Of a DNA stretch of 27,131 bases, positions 20,599 through 27,131 are shown one piece after another (the stretch's first letter is position 1; each line of letters opens with the position of its first letter). The stretch is from NCBI GenBank assembly GCA_964587655.1, contig CAZPMT010000070.1:1-27131 (forward strand), in the 5' to 3' direction. The position numbers and the translations under genes are program-made. The stretch comes from CAZPMT01 sp964587655. GTDB lineage: Bacteria; Hydrogenedentota; Hydrogenedentia; Hydrogenedentales; SLHB01. A model generated the notes under the pieces. It did no database searches. It saw only the letters and a list, made by a program, of their open reading frames with translations, and was not told the DNA's origin.

Positions 20599-21021
20599 AT
20601 GCCACTGTCCGCGTGTCCGCGATGCAAAAAGATCTTTGATAAGACGCGGGCAGCCGTATGCACCCGCTGCCAGGACGCTGAAGACGACGATTTCGACAAG
20701 ATTCGGTCGGTTCTTGATCGCAGCCCGAACCTTAGCGCGGAGCAAGCGGCGGAAGAGGCGCAGGTGACCGTTGATTGCGTAATGCGCATGATCGCGGAAG
20801 GATTGATCGCCAACGTAAGCCTGACTGACCAGATCAAGTGCGGCCGCTGCGGCGCCCCCGCCATCAGCCTGAGCAAGAAACTGTGCCAGGCCTGCCTGGA
20901 AAAGTTGAACGCTGAAATGGCGCAGGCCCAGAGCAAGATAAAGATCGGACAGAAGAAACAGGTACAGGTCGACGAATATCTCCACGCCCGAAAGGCTTTG
21001 GATGAGAAGCGTCGCACCTGA
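20599..21021 (+). CDS. YvyF-like zinc-ribbon/helix-turn-helix protein
   Basis: The 140-residue protein has two CxxC pairs at the N terminus (C6/C9 and C21/C24, ACPRCKKIFDKTRAAVCTRCQ), a central helical segment resembling a MerR-type or winged helix (SAEQAAEEAQVTVDCVMRMIAEGLI), two more pairs (C81/C84, C96/C99), and a charged C-terminal helix. This order resembles Bacillus YvyF, a protein of flagellar operons. No flagellar gene is present here, so a flagellar role is not supported; a small zinc-binding regulator is the safe description. The ATG is preceded by AAGGATGAG. The next gap (21022-21370) contains two tiny reading frames. Confidence 0.65.
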   Translation: MPLSACPRCKKIFDKTRAAVCTRCQDAEDDDFDKIRSVLDRSPNLSAEQAAEEAQVTVDCVMRMIAEGLIANVSLTDQIKCGRCGAPAISLSKKLCQACLEKLNAEMAQAQSKIKIGQKKQVQVDEYLHARKALDEKRRT

Positions 21022-21082
21022 ATCGCGGCGCGCGGTCCATCGCGAAGGCCGCTCCGGTTCCTGATGCGGAGAACTTGATGCC

Positions 21083-21190
21083 ATGACGGCCCTGCTGACG
21101 TTGGCGCGGAGCCTGTGGGAGGTTGTGAGTGTTATCATTCCCGTCCTGCTGGAGGTGGCGTATAAGATCCTCGGAGCTTCAATGCGATGA
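21083..21190 (+). CDS. Possible 35-residue membrane peptide
   Basis: The frame MTALLTLARSLWEVVSVIIP...LGASMR is mostly hydrophobic, with one short helix broken by a proline, and ends in TGA at 21188-21190. Its stop overlaps the start of the next small frame in an ATGA arrangement. The ribosome binding site is weak (GGAG about twelve bases upstream). No homologue is known to me. It is supported mainly by the overlap and the regular membrane-peptide composition. Confidence 0.45.
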   Translation: MTALLTLARSLWEVVSVIIPVLLEVAYKILGASMR

Positions 21191-21351
21191 CGCGCCGCGA
21201 CAAAATAGGATTGGGCGTATTGATCGCCGTGCTGGGCGCCTTGATGGGTTCTCTGGCTTGGTCCCTCTGGAACACGGGCAAGCCGGCCCATGATTTCTCT
21301 GACAGTGTTGTGGTCAAGCAGCGGCTTATCAATCTTCAGAAAAGCAAGTAA
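21187..21351 (+). CDS. Possible 54-residue single-pass membrane protein
   Basis: The frame begins MTRRDKIGLGVLIAVLGAL, a positively charged start then a glycine-rich membrane helix (residues 7-28), and ends with a polar tail (DFSDSVVVKQRLINLQKSK) before TAA at 21349-21351. This is a classic positive-inside, single-pass layout. Its start overlaps the stop of the 35-residue frame by 4 bp, and the amidase gene starts 19 bp after it. A role in envelope assembly is only a guess from context. Confidence 0.55.
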   Translation: MTRRDKIGLGVLIAVLGALMGSLAWSLWNTGKPAHDFSDSVVVKQRLINLQKSK

Positions 21352-21370
21352 CCAGATCGCCTGCCTTCGA

Positions 21371-22579
21371 ATGGTCAGACACAACAAGTCCGGACAGACG
21401 CGCCCCCGCGCGTGCCGCCGTATTGGCGGTATCGTGTTAGCCGCATTCCTCGTCCTGCCCGCGTGGATGGGTCTCATCTCGAATTCCTACGGAGAGCAGG
21501 TCGGATTCTCCGTGCGAATTCAGAATGAATTGCGCGTCGCGGACGTCGAGTTGATCCAGAAACAGGGGACCGCTTACGTCTCGCTGCCCTCGTTGATAAG
21601 GCAGATGGGCGGCGGTTGCACGGTAACCCCGGAGCGCGTCCAGGTGGACCTGGCGGCGAAAACGGCCTGGCTTCGCTTCAACTCGGGCGAGGTAAGTTCC
21701 TCGTTGGGCGATTTCATACTAAACCATCCCGTGATTGAGGCCGGAGACGAGGCGCTCATCGCGCTAAGCGACGTCGTTCCCTTGTTCGACAAAGCCTTCT
21801 TCATCGACATTCGATCCGACAACACGGCTGCCCGGCCCCCAGAACGGCTTCCGCCCGAACAACCGCCACGCCCGCCGCTTCCGGAGCCAGCGCCTCCAGT
21901 AGCGCCACAGCCCGCACTCCAATCTTCCGCAGCCCAGCAACGTCCCGTCGGCCGGCCAATCCAGGTCATCATTCTCGATTCCGGCCACGGCGGCTCCGAC
22001 ACGGGTTGCCAGGGCCCGGCTGGAACCAAGGAGAGTGCGCTGACCCTCGCTGTAGCCGTGAAGACGCAGAACGCCATTCAGGCGGCCGACGCCAGTCGCA
22101 GCGTAGTCCTCACACGGGAGAAGGATCGGGACCTGACGCGGCGCGAACGCGCCGTACTTGCCGAGAGCAACAAAGGAGACTTGATCGTCAGCCTCCATTG
22201 CGGCGCAAGCCTCGCGCAAACGGCCGGCGGATTCGAAATCTTCTGCTGCATTCCCGCGCCGCCATCCCCGTCGGCGCGTGTATCCCCGAGTTGGCCCGGG
22301 GACGCCTATGCGGCCAGGAGCCTGAAAATCGCCGCCGCCGTGGCGGAAACTTTGGCCGCGCAAACCGGATCTAAGAACCGCGGCGTGCACTCGATGCCAT
22401 GCGCGGTGCTCTCCGAGACACCCATGTGCGGCCTCCTGATTGAGGTCGGATGTCTGACGAATCCCGCGGAGGAGACGATGCTGCTGACGGACGCATATCA
22501 GAACAAGATCGCCCAAGGCATCGCCGCCGGCATCACGAAATACCTCGAGGCGGAACGCGAAGGGAAGGGGGCCCCATGA
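21371..22579 (+). CDS. N-acetylmuramoyl-L-alanine amidase (Amidase_3 type)
   Basis: A 402-residue murein hydrolase that cleaves the amide between muramic acid and the stem peptide. A signal anchor lies at about residues 18-36. Residues about 47-150 resemble a copper-amine-oxidase-like or AMIN-type wall-binding domain, followed by a proline-rich linker (155-182). The catalytic domain has zinc ligands H206 (SGHGGSDTG), E221 (GTKESALTL) and H276 (SLHCG), and the catalytic glutamate E358 in IEVGCLTNPAEE. The usual Asn or Asp after SxHx is Gly here, a mild oddity. The ATG at 21371 is the first plausible start; its ribosome binding site is poor. The stop overlaps the next gene by 4 bp. Confidence 0.88.
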   Translation: MVRHNKSGQTRPRACRRIGGIVLAAFLVLPAWMGLISNSYGEQVGFSVRIQNELRVADVELIQKQGTAYVSLPSLIRQMGGGCTVTPERVQVDLAAKTAWLRFNSGEVSSSLGDFILNHPVIEAGDEALIALSDVVPLFDKAFFIDIRSDNTAARPPERLPPEQPPRPPLPEPAPPVAPQPALQSSAAQQRPVGRPIQVIILDSGHGGSDTGCQGPAGTKESALTLAVAVKTQNAIQAADASRSVVLTREKDRDLTRRERAVLAESNKGDLIVSLHCGASLAQTAGGFEIFCCIPAPPSPSARVSPSWPGDAYAARSLKIAAAVAETLAAQTGSKNRGVHSMPCAVLSETPMCGLLIEVGCLTNPAEETMLLTDAYQNKIAQGIAAGITKYLEAEREGKGAP

Positions 22580-23283
22580 CGCCGGATCGCTATTCCGCGC
22601 GTCCCGACCGGAAGATCGTCCGCGCCGCGTCGCGCCGACGGGCCCTTCGCCGCGTACTTCTCAGCATATGGGCCTTCCTCACCTTGGTGCTGATCTTCTG
22701 CGTCATCATGCTTGCCCTCGAGATGGTGCGGCAAGGACAGGACCCGCTCGCCTCCGTGAAGAATGCGAACCGGCAGATTCCCCCGTCGCTTTCCGTCGGC
22801 GAGTCGGCCGCGACAAAAGAGGTCACCCTGTTCTTCGCCAGCGCCGACGGACGCCAACTCGCGCCGGAACTGGGCCGCATCGACTTCACGGACTCCACGG
22901 TTGAGAATTGCCGCAAGGCGCTCGACGCCCTCATACGGAGCCCTCGCGATCCACTGACGCCGATCCTTCCATCCTCAACAAAGATCCGCGGCATGTATCT
23001 GCTCGGAAAAGACGTGCTCGTGGTGGATTTCTCGATGGAGCTAGAAGCGGAATTGAAGCGCATGAGAAGCGCATCGGTCGAGGGCCTCATGACATACGGC
23101 ATCGTCAACACCCTCACGCAGCCCGCGCTCCAAACAGGCCCTCAGCAAGCGCAGATGGCGTCCGTGAAGACGGTGCGGTTCCTGATCGAGGGCGCCCCGC
23201 CGCTCGAGTCGTTCCCGTCACATGTGGATATGTCGATGCCCATCTCCCCGAATCCCGAATGGATCGCGGGAAGGCAGGAGTAA
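22576..23283 (+). CDS. GerMN-domain membrane protein
   Basis: A 235-residue protein with a basic N terminus, one membrane helix (about residues 29-54, LLSIWAFLTLVLIFCVIMLALEM) and a GerMN-type domain: VTLFFASADGRQLAPELGRIDF, CRKALDALIRSPRDPLTPILPSSTKIRGMYLLGKDVLVVDFSMELE, TLTQPALQTGPQQAQMASVKTVRFLIEGAPPLESFPSHVDMSMPI. GerM of Bacillus is a sporulation and germination lipoprotein; in non-sporulating bacteria the domain is often paired with cell-wall hydrolases. Here it is translationally coupled to the amidase (ATGA overlap) and sits 6 bp before murI, an arrangement also seen in Bacillus, where gerM and the glutamate racemase gene are near neighbours. Confidence 0.85.
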   Translation: MTPDRYSARPDRKIVRAASRRRALRRVLLSIWAFLTLVLIFCVIMLALEMVRQGQDPLASVKNANRQIPPSLSVGESAATKEVTLFFASADGRQLAPELGRIDFTDSTVENCRKALDALIRSPRDPLTPILPSSTKIRGMYLLGKDVLVVDFSMELEAELKRMRSASVEGLMTYGIVNTLTQPALQTGPQQAQMASVKTVRFLIEGAPPLESFPSHVDMSMPISPNPEWIAGRQE

Positions 23284-23289
23284 CCCGGA

Positions 23290-24102
23290 ATGCAAACATC
23301 GCGCGCGCAGCACGATGCCATCGGCATCTTCGACTCGGGCGTCGGAGGTCTGACCGTGTTTCGCAGCGTGACGGAACGCCTGCCCCGGGAATCGATCGTG
23401 TACCTGGGCGACACCGCGAGGGTCCCATACGGCACGAAGTCCGCCGAAACGGTCATACGATACGCGAGGGGTTGCGCGCGGATCTTGTTGGAGCGCGGGA
23501 TCAAGATGCTGGTAGTCGCGTGCAATACGGCCAGCGCGTGCGCGCTGGAAACGCTCCAGGAGGAACTGGACGTGCCCGTCGTCGGCGTGATTGAACCAGG
23601 CGCGGCCGCCGCCGTCCGCATAACGCGAAACAAGCGGATCGGCGTGATCGGAACCGCCGGCACGATCCACAGTGAGGCCTATCCACAGGCGATACGCTCG
23701 TTCAACCCCGATCTGCAAGTCTTCTGCAAGGCCTGTCCGTTATTCGTGCCGCTCGTCGAAGAAGGATGGACGGAAGGGACGGTCGCACTCGATGCGGCGC
23801 GTATCTACCTGGCAGACATGATCGAGCGGAACGTCGATACCCTCGTGCTCGGATGCACGCACTACCCGCTCTTGCGCGACGTTATCGCGGGCGTGATGGG
23901 CCCGGAAGTCACTCTCGTCGACAGCGCGGAGGCGACAGCGGAAGTCGTTTCAGACGTGCTGGACGGCATGAGCGTGAGTTCGACGGAAGAGGGGCCACCG
24001 CGGCGCCGCTTCCTCGTAAGTGATTCGCCGGGGGCCTTCGCAACCGTCGGACGGCGTTTTTTGGGACGAGATATCGGCAACGTGGAATGGGTGGACTTCT
24101 GA
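23290..24102 (+). CDS. murI: Glutamate racemase
   Basis: MurI makes D-glutamate for peptidoglycan. The 270-residue protein has GIFDSGVGGLTV at the N terminus, YLGDTARVPYGTKS, and the two catalytic cysteines C78 (VACNTASA) and C189 (LGCTHYPLL). The ATG at 23290 has GGAG upstream inside the end of the previous gene. The stop shares a base with the next ATG (TGATG). Position after the amidase and GerMN genes supports a murein role. Length and motifs are complete. Confidence 0.96.
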   Translation: MQTSRAQHDAIGIFDSGVGGLTVFRSVTERLPRESIVYLGDTARVPYGTKSAETVIRYARGCARILLERGIKMLVVACNTASACALETLQEELDVPVVGVIEPGAAAAVRITRNKRIGVIGTAGTIHSEAYPQAIRSFNPDLQVFCKACPLFVPLVEEGWTEGTVALDAARIYLADMIERNVDTLVLGCTHYPLLRDVIAGVMGPEVTLVDSAEATAEVVSDVLDGMSVSSTEEGPPRRRFLVSDSPGAFATVGRRFLGRDIGNVEWVDF

Positions 24103-25733
24103 TGAGCGACGAACAAAGAGAAACGCCGGTTGGCAACGTCACCACGAAGCCTCATGCGCCCAACCCTTGGCTCCGCGTTCTTATCGGACTGCTCGTGTTC
24201 GCGGTTGCAGGCGGCGGGTGCTTGAAGCTCTTTACGCAATACCTCGCGTCGCGTCCGGTCGACCTATGCGCGCATACGGCGGCCCTCACCGACGTGGCCG
24301 AACAGATTCTGCTCAACCTGCAGACGCCTCAGGAAAAGATCCTGCGCGGCGCGCCTCAGTTGCAGGAAGATCCCAAGGCAACGTGGTACTCGTGCAACTT
24401 CTCCGTTGAACTGGCTCCCGGAGTGCCCGTTCAAAACGTCGCGGAACCGTTCAAGCGGGAAATGGCCGCGAGAAGCGTGTCCGTGGCGGAAGCGCAGCCC
24501 GAACCCTTGCAGCAGCAACTCACTTTCTCGCTCCTCGATCACCCCTTCCTGTCGGTCTATCTCTTTGAAAAACCCCTGGCCGACCTCACCGCCGCCTGCA
24601 ACCAGATTGCCGACGAAGTCGGAGTGGTTCTTCAGACGCAGGGCATTACCGCGGAAGCCGTCCGCCGATCCCCTCCCGAGAAGAAACAGGATGACACGAG
24701 CGTTTGGAGCTTCACCCGGATCGAAGCGCCGCTGCCTCCGGCCATGAAGCCGGAAGAACTCGAAAAGATGATCCGCGACGCGCTGACTGTGCCCGGAGTC
24801 CGCACTACGCCTCAACTCGGCATGCAAGGGGCCACGATTCTCTCCATCGCCCTCGCGGACAAGCCGTGCGTCGAGTTGTCCCTCCTCCGTGAAGAAGCGC
24901 CGCCCGTCGACGATGAGATGTCAATGATGGAGTGGCCGAGTTTGCGCGTAAACGGTGAGGACAACAACCTGCCCATGCCCCCACTCGAGGAACTTCCGCT
25001 CGACTCGAACGGGCTGGACGTAATGGACCTCGGCCGCAAGCTCACCGGCATCAAGTACCCCGGCGGCGCCACGCCCAGAGTGGCCATCATCGTGGATGAC
25101 GGTGGATACGGCGGACCAGTCACCACCAAGGTCCTCGCGTTGGACCCCCGTCTGACCGTCGCCATTCTTCCCTACACGCCCGCCGCTCAGGATACCGCCC
25201 GCAAGGCCGCCGAACTCGGCTTCGAGGTCATGCTCCACGTACCGATGGAACCCGCCAACATGACCGGACGGCTCAGCACGAAAATGTCGCGCGAGGAGAT
25301 CATCGAAAAGACCCGCGACGAACTTGCCCAAATACCCGAGGCCGTCGGCGTGAACAACCATATCGGTTCTATCTTCACGGCGGATGAAGCGGCCATCACC
25401 GCATTCCTCGAAGGGATTAAGGACCGGCGCCTGTTCTTTATCGACAGCCGCACCACTGCGAAGTCCAAAGCATACGAGACGGCGAAACGGCTCGGCATTC
25501 CCACCGCCATGCGCGACGTCTTCCTCGACAACGAGCCCGATCCCAATTACATCATCGGCCAGTTCAACCACCTCATGGACGTCGCGAAGGAGCGAGGCTC
25601 CGCCATCGGCATTTGTCATTTCCGGTCCGCCACGCTGCCCGTGCTGACCCAAATGCTGCCGCAGCTCGAACGAAACGGCATCGACCTAGTGCACGTCTCC
25701 AAATTGCTCAAGAAACCCCCGGAGAAGCCGTAG
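24102..25733 (+). CDS. Divergent polysaccharide deacetylase family protein
   Basis: A 543-residue protein. A membrane helix lies at about residues 23-42 (WLRVLIGLLVFAVAGGGCL), with a following region of about 270 residues of unknown fold. The divergent polysaccharide deacetylase domain (YibQ type) starts at about residue 326: RVAIIVDDGGYGG with D332/D333, ILPYTPAAQDTARKAAELGFEVMLHVPMEP, GVNNHIGSIFT with H420, and DSRTTAKSKAYETAKRLGIP and FLDNEPDPNYI. The metal-site pattern DD...H...H fits the family, but no function has been firmly shown for it. ATG 24102 follows GGTGGA and overlaps the murI stop; an in-frame ATG at 24087 is less likely. The long linker domain is not described to my knowledge. 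Confidence 0.85.
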   Translation: MSDEQRETPVGNVTTKPHAPNPWLRVLIGLLVFAVAGGGCLKLFTQYLASRPVDLCAHTAALTDVAEQILLNLQTPQEKILRGAPQLQEDPKATWYSCNFSVELAPGVPVQNVAEPFKREMAARSVSVAEAQPEPLQQQLTFSLLDHPFLSVYLFEKPLADLTAACNQIADEVGVVLQTQGITAEAVRRSPPEKKQDDTSVWSFTRIEAPLPPAMKPEELEKMIRDALTVPGVRTTPQLGMQGATILSIALADKPCVELSLLREEAPPVDDEMSMMEWPSLRVNGEDNNLPMPPLEELPLDSNGLDVMDLGRKLTGIKYPGGATPRVAIIVDDGGYGGPVTTKVLALDPRLTVAILPYTPAAQDTARKAAELGFEVMLHVPMEPANMTGRLSTKMSREEIIEKTRDELAQIPEAVGVNNHIGSIFTADEAAITAFLEGIKDRRLFFIDSRTTAKSKAYETAKRLGIPTAMRDVFLDNEPDPNYIIGQFNHLMDVAKERGSAIGICHFRSATLPVLTQMLPQLERNGIDLVHVSKLLKKPPEKP

Positions 25734-26728
25734 TGATCTGCGTGCTTGGCATTGAAACGTCGTGCGACGAAACCGGCATCGCCATGGTCGCGGAAGAAGA
25801 CGGCGCATTGCGCATTCTCGATTCCGAAGTGGCGTCGCAAGTTCCCGTGCACGCAGCGTACGGCGGCGTCGTCCCGGAGATCGCTTCACGCCAGCACACC
25901 AAGTGCATCTCGCAGCTCACTGAACGGGTGATCGAAAAGGCCGGCGCCCGCGCCGACGCCGTGGCCGCGACCATCGGGCCGGGCCTGATGGGTTCGTTGA
26001 TGGTGGGCGTGGGATTCGCGAAGGCACTGGCCTACACGTGGCGCGTACCTTTCATCCCCGTGCACCATTTAGAGGGACACATCTTCTCGGTTTTCTTCGC
26101 GGACCCGCCGGCGTTCCCTTTCCTGGCCCTCGTCGTCAGCGGCGGCCACACCTGCATCATCGACTGCCCCGAGCCGCACAAATACACCGTCCTGGGAACC
26201 ACCCGCGACGACGCCGTCGGCGAATGCTTCGACAAAGCCGCGCGTCTGCTGAACCTGTCCTATCCCGGCGGACCTTCAATACAGAAGGCGGCCGAGCAAG
26301 GGGATCCCCGCGCCGTGCGTTTCCCGCGTGGCCTCGCGAACACCCAGGAACTCGAATTCAGCTACAGTGGACTCAAGACCGCCGTACTCTATGAAATCAG
26401 AAGGCGCCCCGGCATCATCGAGGACGCAAAGGCCGTGGCCGACGTCGCCGCGAGCTTTCAACACGCCGCCATCGACGTCCTGATCTCGAAAACCAAACTC
26501 GCCGTCGACAAGACCGGCGCCGCGCGACTCGTACTCGCGGGCGGCGTAGCCGCCAATCGCCTGCTTCGGGAACGTCTAAACGCCGAACTCGACGTACCCG
26601 TCCACATGCCCCCCATGCCGCTCTGCATAGATAACGGCGCCATGATCGCCGCGGCCGGCGTCTCCCGCCTCAAACACGGCCTCACCGGCGATTTTCGCGC
26701 CACCCCGAACCCGAACCTGCCGCTGTAA
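25733..26728 (+). CDS. tsaD: tRNA N6-threonylcarbamoyladenosine transferase TsaD
   Basis: TsaD transfers the threonylcarbamoyl group to A37 of ANN-decoding tRNAs, with TsaB and TsaE. The 331-residue protein has GIETSCDETGIA, the metal-binding HHLEGH (H112 and H116), VSGGHTCI, GECFDKAARLL, GLKTAVLYE, AGGVAANRLLRE and DNGAMIAAAG. The GTG at 25733 shares a base with the upstream stop (TAGTG) and has GGAG eight bases upstream, so it is translationally coupled. Length is normal (about 330-340 aa). Confidence 0.97.
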   Translation: MICVLGIETSCDETGIAMVAEEDGALRILDSEVASQVPVHAAYGGVVPEIASRQHTKCISQLTERVIEKAGARADAVAATIGPGLMGSLMVGVGFAKALAYTWRVPFIPVHHLEGHIFSVFFADPPAFPFLALVVSGGHTCIIDCPEPHKYTVLGTTRDDAVGECFDKAARLLNLSYPGGPSIQKAAEQGDPRAVRFPRGLANTQELEFSYSGLKTAVLYEIRRRPGIIEDAKAVADVAASFQHAAIDVLISKTKLAVDKTGAARLVLAGGVAANRLLRERLNAELDVPVHMPPMPLCIDNGAMIAAAGVSRLKHGLTGDFRATPNPNLPL

Positions 26729-26884
26729 AGGATCGGTTTGAGCTTTTATTCTGAGCGGCGGGATAAGCTCATGCCATTCGACCCCAGGCGCCGCCAAGAT
26801 TCACTTCGAGAAGAACCTGCCCGAAAAAGGCTGAATTGTCCGAGTCAACGTGCTATTGTATGCAAGACAGACCGGGGACGGAAC

Positions 26885-27131
26885 ATGGCGAGTTCACTTC
26901 TTCCAGAACTACACAAGCGTTGGCAGTGGCCCAGTCCCGAGCACATTCTTAGCCCTACCGGATCCGGACCTGCTTTCTACCAACGATTGGCGCATCTCAA
27001 GATCGAGGTCCCGCTGGCCCGAATACTTGTCGGGGACCAGGTTCAGGTGAACATTCTGGCCGGCGATCCCGGCGCGGAGACCTCAGAGCCTGTGAACTTT
27101 TCAGTTTCTTGCGTTGAAACGTTCATAAAAT
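26885..27131 (+). CDS. Partial reading frame of unknown function, open at the window edge
   Basis: The frame starts MASSLLPELHKRWQWPSPEHIL and continues with IEVPLARILVGDQVQVNILAGDPG to the last base, without a stop (82 codons). The composition looks protein-like, but I recognise no domain, and the window cuts it. The ATG at 26885 has only a GGGGACGG-like site upstream. An in-frame ATG at 26771 would add 38 residues of doubtful quality. It follows tsaD by 156 bp. A hairpin-like pair TGAGCTT/AAGCTCA (26739-26745, 26765-26771) lies in the gap without a T-tract. Confidence 0.4.
   Translation, partial: MASSLLPELHKRWQWPSPEHILSPTGSGPAFYQRLAHLKIEVPLARILVGDQVQVNILAGDPGAETSEPVNFSVSCVETFIK

Noticed and set aside
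22284..22303. Small hairpin (TCCCCG/CGGGGA) inside the amidase gene
   Set aside because: Short arms in a GC-rich region, no second copy, and it does not resemble the other inserts in length.
26739..26771. Terminator after tsaD
   Set aside because: Arms of 7 bp with a 19-base loop and no T-tract on the plus strand.
26850..27050. Alternative plus-strand frame near the right edge
   Set aside because: It stops before the edge and has an arginine/serine-rich tail typical of a shadow frame; the frame from 26885 looks more protein-like.

Overview
The window is a gene-dense bacterial chromosome segment, GC-rich by eye (base composition was not computed). It carries core housekeeping genes, with no phage, plasmid or transposase gene in view. 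The organism is Gram-negative-like and uses menaquinone: it has menA/menC/menE, a complete F-type ATP synthase operon with two b-type subunits, NiFe hydrogenase (or urease) maturation factors hypA/hypB, and a secreted family-2-like glycoside hydrolase. The mix would suit a PVC-related or Hydrogenedentota-like environmental lineage, but this is a weak guess and no marker gene here settles it.

Layout. Positions 1-6608 (minus strand) hold atpZ-atpI-atpB-atpE-atpF'-atpF-atpH-atpA-atpG-atpD; atpD runs off the left edge. Subunit c carries a two-carboxylate ion site (E55, E88, followed by S89) resembling Na+-driven rotors. Positions 6609-7036 are a non-coding repeat nest: inverted arrays of 7-bp and 9-bp units, three unrelated hairpins and the probable atp promoter. 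Positions 7037-15145 (plus) hold an unrecognised membrane-anchored protein, a secreted GH2-like enzyme, and menA-menC-menE. Positions 15226-15590 hold a cold-shock gene with a strong promoter and a possible 26-codon leader peptide. A YhhN-family membrane protein (15703-16386, minus) faces it. Then come hypA-hypB, a CNT nucleoside transporter with thiD, and a cell-envelope cluster from 19901 onward: a membrane-anchored unknown, a YvyF-like zinc-ribbon protein, two tiny membrane proteins, a murein amidase, a GerMN protein, murI, a divergent polysaccharide deacetylase and tsaD. A partial, unrecognised reading frame closes the window.

The most unusual signal is a set of short palindromic elements of several unrelated sequence families that occur both between genes and in frame inside genes. 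One 33-bp element is identical in two neighbouring genes, read in the same frame (HSLSSNDKLL in both), with a near copy in the intergenic nest. A second family occurs once in the nest and once, inverted with one mismatch, inside the same unknown gene. A third is a perfect 28-bp palindrome inside menE, with a relative in the atpB-atpE gap. These elements are open in most of the six frames. The closest known analogue is the Rickettsia palindromic elements, which invade proteins, but these are much shorter. A further nested inverted pair sits after thiD.

The ATP synthase, menaquinone and hydrogenase-maturation genes together point to respiratory energy metabolism. The last cluster makes D-glutamate, remodels murein and modifies tRNA. 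No tRNA, rRNA, CRISPR array or insertion sequence was seen.
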